Assembly (NCBI RefSeq): GCF_000519185.1
Contig: NZ_JAFA01000011.1
Span: 1-64,000 of the forward strand
Source: Paraburkholderia nodosa DSM 21604
GTDB taxonomy: Bacteria; Pseudomonadota; Gammaproteobacteria; Burkholderiales; Burkholderiaceae
Length of the DNA stretch: 64,000 bases
Direction: 5' to 3'
Below the pieces are notes generated by a model. The model had not been told where the DNA came from. It made no database searches and saw nothing but the letters and a program-made list of their open reading frames with translations. Position numbers and translations under genes: made by a program. Positions 45,155-53,200 of the stretch are shown in pieces. How positions within the stretch are numbered: position 1 is the first letter of the stretch; each line of letters begins with the position of its first letter.

Positions 45155-45736
45155 TCACGGCTCGATGCGCGTGCCGAGGAGCGCGAGGAACTGGCGCAGC
45201 CATTCGGGATGAGCGGGCCACGCCGGCGCGGTGACGAAGGGAGCGTCCGTCACGGCGCTGTCGATGGCGATGTCGGCGTATTCGCCGCCCGCGAGCCGCA
45301 CCTCGGGCGCGCAGGCCGGATAGGCCGAAATGCGCTTGCCGCGGATCACCTCGGCCGCGGCGAGCAGCTGGGCCGCATGGCAGATCGCCGCGATGGGCTT
45401 GTTTGCCTGGGCGAAGTGACGCACCATCTCGATGACCTTCGGGTCGAGGCGCAGGTATTCGGGCGCGCGGCCCCCTGCAATGGCGAGCGCGTCGTAGCTG
45501 GCGGCGTCGATTTCGTCGAAGGTCGCGTTGAGCGCGAACTGGTGGCCCGGCTTTTCGGTGTAGGTCTGGTCGCCCTCGAAGTCGTGGATGGCGGTCTTCA
45601 CGCGCTCGCCGGCCTTCTTGCCCGGGCACACCGCGTCGACGCGGTGGCCGACGGCCTGCAGCGCCTGAAACGGCACCATCGTTTCATAGTCTTCGGCAAA
45701 ATCGCCGGTGAGGAACAGGATCTTCTTGACGGCCAT
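45155..45736 (-). CDS. DJ-1/PfpI-family protein
   Basis: The 193-residue protein has the DJ-1/PfpI fold: Glu15 in LTGDFAEDYE, AIAGGRAPEYLRLD near residue 85 and the nucleophile elbow AAICHAAQLL with Cys119 and His120. These are the conserved Glu-Cys-His elements of the PfpI/YhbO group, which act as glyoxalases or deglycases or have stress roles. The actual reaction here is uncertain. The ATG start at 45736 is preceded by GGAGACAAACG. The gene is divergent from a GNAT gene and shares a 59-base gap with it. Confidence 0.9.
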   Translation of the reverse strand: MAVKKILFLTGDFAEDYETMVPFQALQAVGHRVDAVCPGKKAGERVKTAIHDFEGDQTYTEKPGHQFALNATFDEIDAASYDALAIAGGRAPEYLRLDPKVIEMVRHFAQANKPIAAICHAAQLLAAAEVIRGKRISAYPACAPEVRLAGGEYADIAIDSAVTDAPFVTAPAWPAHPEWLRQFLALLGTRIEP

Positions 45737-45795
45737 CGTTTGTCTCCAGAGGTGGACGGTGGAACAGATTGTGCGCGTGGGCAGTCTACTCCATC

Positions 45796-46332
45796 ATGTT
45801 TGACGATTTCGCAAAGCACGGCGTCGCGGGCGACGCACTGCAAACCATCGACTGGCGGCGCTACGTGCCGGGCCGCGATGCGAGCGCGCTGGCCGCCCTG
45901 TTTCGCGCGTCCGTGACCACGCTCGCGGCCTCGCGCTACGACGCGGCGCAGTGCCGCGCGTGGGCCGCGGCCGCCGACGATCTCGCGGACTTCGACGCGC
46001 GCTTGTCACGCGGCGTCACACTCGTGGCGCACTGTGACGGCGCGGCAGCGGCGTTCGGGCAGCTCTTTCCGCTCGATCACGTCGAGATGCTTTACGTCGC
46101 GCCGGCGTGGTCGCGCCGCGGCCTCGCGACGGCGTTGCTGGCGCGGCTCGAAGCGCTCGCGCGCGAGGCGCGCTCGACGGTATTGAGCGCCGATGCGAGC
46201 GCCGTGTCGCGGCCGGTCTTCGAGCGCGCGGGCTTTTCGCTCATTTCGTCGGAGTCGGTGTTGCGCGACGGCGTATCATTGCCGCGTTTTCATCTATGCA
46301 AGCCGCTTCATGCGGCGAATTTTTCAGGATGA
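45796..46332 (+). CDS. GNAT-family N-acetyltransferase
   Basis: The 178-residue product carries the GNAT core: LFRASVTTLAASRYDAAQCRAWA near the N-terminus and the acetyl-CoA loop VEMLYVAPAWSRRGLATALLARLE with the R/Q-x-x-G-x-G/A pattern near residue 95. FERAGF follows near the end. It should transfer an acetyl group to an unknown amine. ATG at 45796 is preferred to an in-frame GTG at 45769. The stop overlaps the next gene start by 4 bases, which suggests coupling with the lipoprotein gene. Confidence 0.82.
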   Translation: MFDDFAKHGVAGDALQTIDWRRYVPGRDASALAALFRASVTTLAASRYDAAQCRAWAAAADDLADFDARLSRGVTLVAHCDGAAAAFGQLFPLDHVEMLYVAPAWSRRGLATALLARLEALAREARSTVLSADASAVSRPVFERAGFSLISSESVLRDGVSLPRFHLCKPLHAANFSG

Positions 46333-46787
46333 CCATGTATTCGAAGGTTTCGACGCAAAGGCTGGCGCTTGCCTCCCTGCTCGTGTGTGCGGCGTTCGCC
46401 GCCGGCTGTAACAAGCACGACGCTTCCGATCTGGGCAAGCAGTCCGCCGACGCCGTGAAGCAGGCTACGCAGGACGCCGCCAACCAGGCCGCGCAGCAGG
46501 CGGCGCAATCGCTCGGCAAGGCCGCGAGCTTCGTCAATCAGCAGCTCGGTGTGGCGCAGCAGAAGCTCGATTCGGCGGCCTCGCAAGGTCAGCAGGCGAG
46601 CGCATCCACGGCCGAGCTGGCTTCGGCGGCACAGGGCCAGTTGCGCGGCGCGGCAAGCACGGCGCAAGCCTTGCTCGGGCAGGCCGCCGCGACCACCGGC
46701 ACCGGTTTGACGAATGCGGGGCACTCGTTGCAACGCTGGGCGAGCAACGCCGCCGCGTCGGCGCCGGCATCGGATGCTTCGAAGTAA
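46329..46787 (+). CDS. Ala/Gln-rich lipoprotein of unknown function
   Basis: The 152-residue protein has a lipoprotein signal (VCAAFAAGC, Cys at about residue 25). A mature part rich in Ala, Gln and Ser follows, predicted as long amphipathic helix (VKQATQDAANQAAQQAAQSLGKAASFVNQQLG). Its low complexity blocks family assignment. The ATG overlaps the GNAT stop as ATGA; a second ATG follows two codons later. It would be anchored in the envelope. A hairpin lies just after the stop. Confidence 0.65.
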   Translation: MTMYSKVSTQRLALASLLVCAAFAAGCNKHDASDLGKQSADAVKQATQDAANQAAQQAAQSLGKAASFVNQQLGVAQQKLDSAASQGQQASASTAELASAAQGQLRGAASTAQALLGQAAATTGTGLTNAGHSLQRWASNAAASAPASDASK

Positions 46788-46818
46788 AGCCGCAGCCGTG
46801 CAGGCCGCGGCTGCCGGC

Positions 46819-46847
46819 TTGACGCTATGAATTAATGTAATTATGAT
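46819..46847 (+). promoter_or_regulatory. Sigma-70 promoter of the Rrf2 regulator gene
   Basis: TTGACG (46819-46824), a 17-base spacer and TATGAT (46842-46847) form a near-consensus promoter. The 21-bp dyad at 46835-46855 covers the -10 box, so a bound protein would block it. Confidence 0.75.
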
Positions 46848-46855
46848 GGTTACAC
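46835..46855. promoter_or_regulatory. Probable Rrf2 operator, copy 1
   Basis: ATGTAATT-N5-GGTTACAC. It matches the perfect dyad at 47427-47447 in half-site sequence and spacing and overlaps the -10 box of the regulator gene's own promoter. Confidence 0.65.
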
Positions 46856-46912
46856 TTTTTGGCGCCCGTGGTTCGATCCATTCGCGCGCCGCTCAGCAGT
46901 GGCAGGTTCGCC

Positions 46913-47368
46913 GTGAATACGAGTAGCCGTTTCGCTTTTGCCGTTCACGTGCTCGCGCTGCTGGCGCAGCAGGAGGGCGTGCCGCTGTCGTCGGAGATCA
47001 TCGCGGGCAGCGTGAACACGAATCCCGCGCTGATTCGCCGGCTCCTGTCGATGCTTGCCAGCGCGGGCCTCACGACGTCGCAACTGGGCGCGGGCGGCGG
47101 CGCGCTGCTGGCGCGCGAAGCGCAGGCGATCACGCTGCTCGACGTCTACCATGCGGTCGATGACGCGCAGTTGTTCGCCATGCACCGCGAGGAGCCGAAT
47201 CCGGCGTGCCTCGTCGGGCGTCATATCCAGCAGACGCTGCGCGGCGTGATCGACGACGCACAGCGCGCCATGGAGGCGTCGCTCGCCACCCGCACGCTCG
47301 CGGAGGTCGTCGACGACATGGAGCGCAGCGAGCGCAAGCTCGAACGCGCGCGGGCGCGGCGAGCCTGA
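46913..47368 (+). CDS. Rrf2-family transcriptional regulator (single-cysteine, YwnA-like)
   Basis: Starting at GTG 46913 the protein has 151 residues and begins NTSSRFAFAVHVLALLAQ, the classic Rrf2 opening. The winged HTH continues with LSSEIIAGSVNTNPALIRRLLSMLASAGLTTSQLGAGGGALLAR. The effector region has only one cysteine, Cys99 in EPNPACLVGRHIQQTL, so it lacks the three-Cys cluster site of IscR and NsrR. It probably senses through that thiol or not by a cluster. A near-consensus promoter with an overlapping dyad lies upstream, implying autorepression. The NmrA-type gene downstream carries the same dyad and is the likely target. Confidence 0.88.
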   Translation: MNTSSRFAFAVHVLALLAQQEGVPLSSEIIAGSVNTNPALIRRLLSMLASAGLTTSQLGAGGGALLAREAQAITLLDVYHAVDDAQLFAMHREEPNPACLVGRHIQQTLRGVIDDAQRAMEASLATRTLAEVVDDMERSERKLERARARRA

Positions 47369-47395
47369 GCGGAACGCACGCTGCCAGATTCATCA

Positions 47396-47416
47396 CGGGG
47401 CATTGCCCCGTTTTTT
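47396..47416 (+). terminator. Rho-independent terminator after the Rrf2 gene
   Basis: CGGGGC-att-GCCCCG is followed by six T (47411-47416). It separates the regulator from the downstream oxidoreductase gene, which has its own operator. Confidence 0.85.
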
Positions 47417-47426
47417 CACCCCTGAA

Positions 47427-47447
47427 ATGTAACTTCGTTAGTTACAT
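47427..47447. promoter_or_regulatory. Probable Rrf2 operator, copy 2
   Basis: ATGTAACT-N5-AGTTACAT is a perfect 8-5-8 dyad, ending 25 bases before the NmrA-type gene start and just after the regulator's terminator. Confidence 0.75.
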
Positions 47448-47472
47448 AAATACGGAAAACAGGAGTCAGTTC

Positions 47473-48117
47473 ATGAGCAAGACGCTGAAAATCGCCCTCT
47501 TTGGCGCAACGGGCATGGTTGGTTCGCGCATCGCCGCCGAAGCGGCGCGCCGCGGTCACCAGGTGAGCGCACTGGTGCGCCAGCCCGAGCGCGTGGCGGC
47601 CGCACCGAACGTCCACGCGGCGAAGGCCGATCTGCTCGACGCGGCGAGCGTCGCCGCCGCGGTGCGCGGCCACGATGTGGTGGCGAGCGCCTACGCGCCG
47701 CCCAAGGATCAGCTCGGCGACCTGCTGGTCGCGAGCCGCGCGCTCGTGGAAGGCGTGCGCGCCGCGGGGCTCAAGCGCCTCGTGGTGGTGGGCGGCGCCG
47801 GCTCGCTGGAGGTGGCGCCCGGCAAGCAGCTCGTCGATACCGAAGGCTTCCCCGACGCCTACAAGGCGATCGCGCTCGCCCATCGCGAGGCGTTCGACTA
47901 CTACCGCACGGTCACCGACATCGACTGGACCTTCTTCGCGCCGGCCGCGATCATCGCTCCCGGCGAGCGCACGGGCACGTTCCGCACGGGCGCCAATACG
48001 CTGATCGCCGATGCGAAGGGCGAAAGCCGCATTTCGGCCGAGGACTACGCGATCGCTTTCGTCGACGAGCTGGAGCAGGGCCGCTTCATTCGTCAGATCA
48101 CAACGGCGGCCTACTGA
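47473..48117 (+). CDS. NmrA-type NAD(P)H-binding oxidoreductase
   Basis: The 214-residue protein has an extended/atypical SDR fold. The dinucleotide motif FGATGMVGSRIAAEA is near residue 9, then VVASAYAPP, KRLVVVGGAGSLEV and TDIDWTFFAPAAIIAPGERTG, typical of the NmrA/YwnB group. No catalytic YxxxK is present, as in redox-sensing or flavin/quinone reductase relatives. AGGAG lies 7 bases before ATG. The twin dyad and neighbouring Rrf2 regulator predict induction by the same signal; YwnA/YwnB in Bacillus form a similar pair. Substrate unknown. Confidence 0.87.
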   Translation: MSKTLKIALFGATGMVGSRIAAEAARRGHQVSALVRQPERVAAAPNVHAAKADLLDAASVAAAVRGHDVVASAYAPPKDQLGDLLVASRALVEGVRAAGLKRLVVVGGAGSLEVAPGKQLVDTEGFPDAYKAIALAHREAFDYYRTVTDIDWTFFAPAAIIAPGERTGTFRTGANTLIADAKGESRISAEDYAIAFVDELEQGRFIRQITTAAY

Positions 48118-48223
48118 GGCGCGAAGCGGCGCCCCCTGCGCGCTGACAAACTGTTACGCACGCGCGAGGCGCGGCGAGGCGGAGTGCGGCTAAACTGGAA
48201 GGTCCTGTTTTTGCCCCTCCGCC

Positions 48224-50746
48224 ATGAATTCCAGCATCGGACGCGATGGCGCGGGCGCCGGGCCGTCGCGCATGCGCTTCTACCCGGCGGATCGTGCACT
48301 ACTTTCGCGCGCCGCGCCGGCGCGCTGGTGTGTTCGCGCGTTCTATCGCGCGCTCATGCTCCTCGCATGCCTCGCGGCGTGCCTCTCCATGCCGATGCGG
48401 GCCGCCGCCCAAGCCGTGCCGGCACCTGTGCTGCCCGTGCTCAAGAGCATCATCACCGGGGCGCCGGCGGCTGCCTCGGGGGCTTCGGCGGCCGAGGCAG
48501 CCTCGGCGCCGTCACCGGCGAGCCAGGCTGAGTTCACGCGCTCGCTCGACAGCGTCATTACCACGCTCGACAACGAGCGCCAGCGCACCGCGCTCCTGAA
48601 TCAGCTCAAGAAGCTGCGCAGCGCATCGCAAAACGTGGCGCCGGCGCCCGCTTCGGGCGCGGCGGCGACCTCGGGGCTGCTGGGCGCGATCGCATCCGGG
48701 CTCGCTTCCGTCGAGGAGGACGCGCGCCGCGGCCGCAGTCCGTTTCACTACTGGGCGGGGCGCTTCAGGGCAGCCGGCATCGAGCTTTACGACATCGCCT
48801 CGGGCGGGGAGGGCGAAAGCCTCGGCCGTATCGTGTTCGATCTGTTTGCCATGCTGGCCGGCTGGGGCGCGTGCGCCGCGGTGCTGCGCTGGATCGAGCG
48901 GCGCCTGCTAAGGCGTTTCGATGTCGAGACCGGCCTGCGGCCTGATCCACGCACCACCGATCTGCTGATTTTCGTCGTGCATCGCGCGGCGCCATGGATC
49001 GTCGCGTTCGTCGGCGCGCTCGTGGTCGAGCGCTCGCTACCGGACGCGCTCGGGCGCACGCTCGCCCTCGTGATCGCCTACGCGATCGTCGCGGGCGCGG
49101 TGTTCTCGTCGATCTGCCTGATCATGTTTTCGCTGTTCGGCTCGGGCCACCGGCGCGCGGCCGTGCGCCTCTTGATCGCGCGCTCGCGCCGGCTGCTCTT
49201 TGCGATCGGCGTGCTGGCCGCGCTCGGCGACGCCGCGACCAATTTCGAAGTCGCGCGCCAGTTGGGCGCGAACCTGGCCGCACTGGTGAGCACTGCCGCG
49301 AACATGGCGGCGGCAGTGCTGACGGTGGTGTTCGCGATCGGCTTCAGGCGGCCGGTCGCGCATCTCATCCGCAACCGCAGCTATTCGCTGCGCCACGGTC
49401 ACAAGGCGCTCACCGAAGTCCTCGACGTGCTCGCTTCGCTCTGGCAACTGCCGATGCTGCTGCTCGCCGGCGCTTCGATCGTCGCCACGTTCGGCGGCAT
49501 CGGCAGCCGCGACGACGTGCTGCAGATCTCCGTGGTCTCCGCGCTCCTGCTCGTGCTCGCGTTTTTCCTCTCGGCGGTCGTGCTGCGCATCACGCGCCCG
49601 AACCCCGCGCGCGTGCGGCGGCGCTCGCCGTATCTGCGGCGCCTGTTGCGCTTTGCCGGCACGCTGCTCGTCGTGTTCATCTGGTTCGCGTATTTCGAAT
49701 CGTGCGCGCGCCTCTGGGACATTTCGCTCGCCGCGATCATCGAGGCGAGCGTGGCCGCGCGCGGCATCGCGCACGCCATTTTCGCGATCGTGTCGACCGT
49801 GTTTCTCGCGTGGCTCGTGTGGATCACGGTCGATACCGCGATTCTCGAAGCGCTCAATCCGAGCGGTCCACGCACCAAGGGCCGCGCGCCCAGCACGCGC
49901 GCACGCACCATGCTGCCGCTCGTGCGCAACGCCGTGCTCGTGACGATCCTCACCGTCACCGGCATCGTCACCGCGGCGAATCTCGGCATCAACGTCACGC
50001 CGCTGCTCGCCGGCGCGGGCGTGATCGGTCTCGCCATCGGCTTTGGCGCGCAGTCGCTCGTGGCCGATCTCATCACCGGTCTGTTCATCATCATCGAGGA
50101 GACGATTTCGGTGGGCGACTGGATCGACATCGACAACGGCCATGCGGGTACGGTCGAGCATCTGTCGATCCGCACCGTGCGGCTGCGCGACGGGCAGGGC
50201 GCGATCCACGCCATTCCGTTCTCGCAGATCAAGATCGTGAAGAACCTCTCGCGCGACTTCGCGTTTGCCGTGTTCGAAGTGCGCGTGCCGTTCTCGGTCG
50301 ATCTCGATACGGTCACGCGCATGATTCGCGAGACCGGCGCGGAACTGGTGGCCGACTTCCGCTATCGCCGCGAGATTCTCGGGCCCGTGGAAGTGTGGGG
50401 GCTCGACCGGTTCGACCCGAACTGGATGGTCGTGAAAGGGCAGATCAAGACCCGGCCGCTGCAGCAGTGGAGCGTGGCGCGTGCGTTCAATGCGCGCCTG
50501 AAGCGCCACATGGACGAGGCCGGCATCGAGATGCCGGTGCCGCAGATTCAGGTGCACATGTCCCCGCGCAGCGGCGATGTCGAGGAGCCGCACGGCGCGG
50601 CGCATGGTCATCCGCATCCGCCTGGCGTGCACGCGGCTGGCGGCGTTGCGCGCGATGCCTCGCACGAGCCGCGGCCCGCGCCGCCGCCGACGGCGGGCCC
50701 CGAGGGCGCGCCGCCGCAGATTCCCACGGCGGGTAGCCGCGGCTGA
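48224..50746 (+). CDS. Large MscS-family mechanosensitive channel
   Basis: The 840-residue protein has a signal-like hydrophobic segment near residue 45 (LMLLACLAACLSMPM). A periplasmic region of about 130 residues follows, then about eight to ten membrane helices. The MscS pore helix is GINVTPLLAGAGVIGLAIGFGAQSLVADLITG near residue 590. The beta domain follows (EETISVGDWIDIDNGHAGTVEHLSIRTVRLRDGQGAIHAIPFSQI). The C-terminal 80 residues are His/Pro/Gly-rich (EPHGAAHGHPHPPG). It resembles YbiO-type multi-helix channels and should release solutes on osmotic downshock. It is a single gene with about 100 bases before it. Confidence 0.92.
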   Translation: MNSSIGRDGAGAGPSRMRFYPADRALLSRAAPARWCVRAFYRALMLLACLAACLSMPMRAAAQAVPAPVLPVLKSIITGAPAAASGASAAEAASAPSPASQAEFTRSLDSVITTLDNERQRTALLNQLKKLRSASQNVAPAPASGAAATSGLLGAIASGLASVEEDARRGRSPFHYWAGRFRAAGIELYDIASGGEGESLGRIVFDLFAMLAGWGACAAVLRWIERRLLRRFDVETGLRPDPRTTDLLIFVVHRAAPWIVAFVGALVVERSLPDALGRTLALVIAYAIVAGAVFSSICLIMFSLFGSGHRRAAVRLLIARSRRLLFAIGVLAALGDAATNFEVARQLGANLAALVSTAANMAAAVLTVVFAIGFRRPVAHLIRNRSYSLRHGHKALTEVLDVLASLWQLPMLLLAGASIVATFGGIGSRDDVLQISVVSALLLVLAFFLSAVVLRITRPNPARVRRRSPYLRRLLRFAGTLLVVFIWFAYFESCARLWDISLAAIIEASVAARGIAHAIFAIVSTVFLAWLVWITVDTAILEALNPSGPRTKGRAPSTRARTMLPLVRNAVLVTILTVTGIVTAANLGINVTPLLAGAGVIGLAIGFGAQSLVADLITGLFIIIEETISVGDWIDIDNGHAGTVEHLSIRTVRLRDGQGAIHAIPFSQIKIVKNLSRDFAFAVFEVRVPFSVDLDTVTRMIRETGAELVADFRYRREILGPVEVWGLDRFDPNWMVVKGQIKTRPLQQWSVARAFNARLKRHMDEAGIEMPVPQIQVHMSPRSGDVEEPHGAAHGHPHPPGVHAAGGVARDASHEPRPAPPPTAGPEGAPPQIPTAGSRG

Positions 50747-50769
50747 ACGTCTGCGCCGCTTAGGCCAAC

Positions 50770-52026
50770 TCAAATCACCTTGTCGCGCCGCAGTTGCGCG
50801 AGCGCTGCGGCGCTCAGACCCAGCGCGCGGTACACCGCTTCGTTATGCTCGCCGAGCGCCGGTCCGCTGCGCGGCACGCCGGCGGGCCGCCCCTTCACGC
50901 GCGGCACCACGCAGGGCGCCGGCACCGAGCCGAGATCCGCATCGGGCAGACGAATGATCGTCTCGCGCGCGATGAAATGCGGGTCCGCGGCGATGTCGTC
51001 GATGGTGTAGATCCTCGTGTGCGGCACGCCGGCCTCGGTCAGACGCGTAGTTAGCAAGGCGAAGGGCAGTGCGGCGAAAATCTTCTCGAGACGCGCGTCG
51101 AGTTCCGCCGCGTGCGCCACCCGGCTCACGTTGTCGACGAAGCGCGCGTCGTCAGGCACGTCGTGAAGCTCGAGCGCCGCGCACAGCCGCCGGAAGATGG
51201 GTTGCGACGACGCCACGAGCGAGAACATCACGCCGTCGGCGCTGCGATACATGTTCGAGGGCGCAGTATAGGTCGCGCGGTTGCCGTGGTGGCCGCGCAC
51301 GAGCCCGAGCTGTTCGCGCTCCACCGCGAGCGGCTCCAGCATGCGAAAGAGCGCCTCGGTGGCCGAAAGATCGATCTCCACACCGTGTGCGGCCGGGTCC
51401 GAGCGCATGCGCACCATCTCCGCGGCGATCGCGAACGCGGCGAACAGGCCCGCTACCGTATCGCCCATCGGGAAGTTCATGTGCAGCGGCGCACCGTTCG
51501 TTTCGCCGGTGAGTTGCGTGAGGCCGCTCATGGCCTCGAAGATACGCGCGAAGCCGCCGCGCTGCCGGTACGGGCCGGTCTGGCCGAAGCCGGTCAGACG
51601 CAGCACGACGAGGCGCGGATTGGCCGCGTGCAGCGTCTCGAAGTCGAGCCCCCATTCCTCGAGCTTGCCCGCGCGGAAGTTCTCGACGAGCACGTCCGCC
51701 TTCGCCGCGAGCCGCAGCAGCAGCGCGCGCCCCTCGGCCTTGCGCACATCGAGCGTGATGCCGCGCTTGCCGCGGTTCGTCACTTTCCAGTAGAGCGAAA
51801 TATCGTCCTTGACGGGCTGCAGCTTGCGCAGCGCGTCGCTGCCGTCGGGCAACTCGATCTTCGTGACGTCAGCGCCGAGATCGGCGCACAGCGTGGCGCC
51901 GAACGGACCGGCCACGACCGTCGAGAGGTCGAGTATGCGCACGCCGGAAAGCGGCCCTGCTTGCTGGCCTTGTGGCGTGTCTTCCGGCGTGCCGGTGGCG
52001 GTGGCGAGAGCGCTGTCCGTGAGCAT
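50770..52026 (-). CDS. CaiB/BaiF-family CoA-transferase
   Basis: The 418-residue family III CoA-transferase has GVRILDLSTVVAGPFGATLCADLGADVTKIE at the start, LVENFRAGKLEEWGLDFETLHAANPRLV near residue 105 and FEAMSGLTQLTG...MGDTVAGLFAAFAI with the catalytic Asp. A C-terminal ARETIIRLPDADLG...RVKGRPAGVPRSGPALGEHNEAV completes it. It moves CoA from an acyl-CoA donor to an organic acid; the acid is not identifiable. ATG at 52026 is preceded by GAGGAG. It is divergent from an IclR regulator, followed by acyl-CoA dehydrogenase, flavin oxidoreductase and MFS genes, which suggests one regulated pathway. Confidence 0.9.
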   Translation of the reverse strand: MLTDSALATATGTPEDTPQGQQAGPLSGVRILDLSTVVAGPFGATLCADLGADVTKIELPDGSDALRKLQPVKDDISLYWKVTNRGKRGITLDVRKAEGRALLLRLAAKADVLVENFRAGKLEEWGLDFETLHAANPRLVVLRLTGFGQTGPYRQRGGFARIFEAMSGLTQLTGETNGAPLHMNFPMGDTVAGLFAAFAIAAEMVRMRSDPAAHGVEIDLSATEALFRMLEPLAVEREQLGLVRGHHGNRATYTAPSNMYRSADGVMFSLVASSQPIFRRLCAALELHDVPDDARFVDNVSRVAHAAELDARLEKIFAALPFALLTTRLTEAGVPHTRIYTIDDIAADPHFIARETIIRLPDADLGSVPAPCVVPRVKGRPAGVPRSGPALGEHNEAVYRALGLSAAALAQLRRDKVI

Positions 52027-52158
52027 CGTGTCTCCTCGTGCCGAATGGGAATTGTCTGCCCGCAACAGTAGGCGAGAGACGCGCCTGCATTCAACTGGCG
52101 TACCGCAGAGCGAAACACTATGCTGATTTTCTTGACCCCCGGAAGGCGTTTATCGACC

Positions 52159-53166
52159 ATGAGTTCGTCTAATTCCAGATCGCCCAACCCGCCTCGACGC
52201 CCGACTACGCAGATGCAAACGCCCACGTCATCCGTCACCGAAAGCCGCGCCACGCCCTCCGGCGGCGTGCGGCGCCGCACGAGCCGGCCGGATGCCGCTG
52301 CCGTGCACGGCGAGGACGGTGCGCATGTGCCGCGCGCTGGCGAACCGCTCTTGCCCGCGCCGCCCGACGCCGAATCGACCGACCGCCAGTTCGCGATCAA
52401 CCTCGCGCGCGGCCTGCAGGTGCTGCGCGCGTTCACGCCGGCCGAGCCGATGCTCGGCAACCGCGAACTGGCCGACCGCACGGGGCTGCCCAAGGCCACC
52501 ATCTCACGGCTCACTTACACCCTGACGCTGCTCGGCTATCTGAACCGCAGCGAGAAGTACCAGCGCTACCGGCTCGGTGCCGGTGTGCTGACACTGGGCT
52601 ATCCGATGCTCGCCGCCATGCAGATCCGGCAGATTGCGCGGCCTTATATGGAAAAGCTCGCGCGTGAGACGCGCTGCTCCGTGAACCTCGGCATGCGCGA
52701 CCGGCTCAGCGTGGTCTACGTCGATAGCTGCCGCCCGGGGCGCGACAACAACGCGCAACCCGATATCGGCAGCACTCGGCCGCTGCTGGCCACGTCGATC
52801 GGGCGCGCGCTGCTGATCGGCGAGGGTGCGAAGGAGCGCCAGGCCGTGCTCAACCGCCTGCGCCTCGACGACCCCGAACGCTATGCCGCCGACTGGCCGC
52901 TGTGGGACGCCGACCAGGCCGCCTTCGCCGCGCGCGGCTACACGCTGAGCCGCGGCGACTGGGTCCGCGATATTCACGCCATCGCCGTGCCCGTGCGTCA
53001 GCCGCCCGACGACGAACGCATCGCGCTCAACTGCACGATCGTGAGCCGCCGTCTCGCCGACGACTGGATCGAGCGCACGGTCGCGCCGCTGCTGCTCGAA
53101 GCGGCGCTGCGCATCGAGCGCGCTTGCGGCGTGACGGATGCGAGCGCGGCGGCGGGGCCGCGCTGA
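52159..53166 (+). CDS. IclR-family transcriptional regulator (PcaR/PcaU-like)
   Basis: From ATG 52159 the protein has 335 residues; an upstream ATG at 52120 is possible. The first 75 residues are disordered and polar. The winged HTH follows (FAINLARGLQVLRAFTPAEPMLGNRELADRTGLPKATISRLTYTLTLLGYL), then the effector domain with NLGMRDRLSVVYVDSCRPGRDN and RPLLATSIGRALLIGEG, ending ALNCTIVSRRLADDWI. It shares its operator region with the divergent CoA-transferase gene and heads the downstream genes, so it likely controls both directions in response to the pathway substrate. Confidence 0.87.
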   Translation: MSSSNSRSPNPPRRPTTQMQTPTSSVTESRATPSGGVRRRTSRPDAAAVHGEDGAHVPRAGEPLLPAPPDAESTDRQFAINLARGLQVLRAFTPAEPMLGNRELADRTGLPKATISRLTYTLTLLGYLNRSEKYQRYRLGAGVLTLGYPMLAAMQIRQIARPYMEKLARETRCSVNLGMRDRLSVVYVDSCRPGRDNNAQPDIGSTRPLLATSIGRALLIGEGAKERQAVLNRLRLDDPERYAADWPLWDADQAAFAARGYTLSRGDWVRDIHAIAVPVRQPPDDERIALNCTIVSRRLADDWIERTVAPLLLEAALRIERACGVTDASAAAGPR

Positions 53167-53200
53167 TACCGAACGCACGCAACCACCAACAGGAGACTCC

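Noticed and set aside
46789..46820. Hairpin after the Ala/Gln-rich lipoprotein gene as a terminator
   Set aside because: The stem AAGCC-GCAGCCG/CGGCTGC-c-GGCTT has a bulge and no T-run and runs into the -35 box of the next promoter; it may terminate weakly, but I could not support it.
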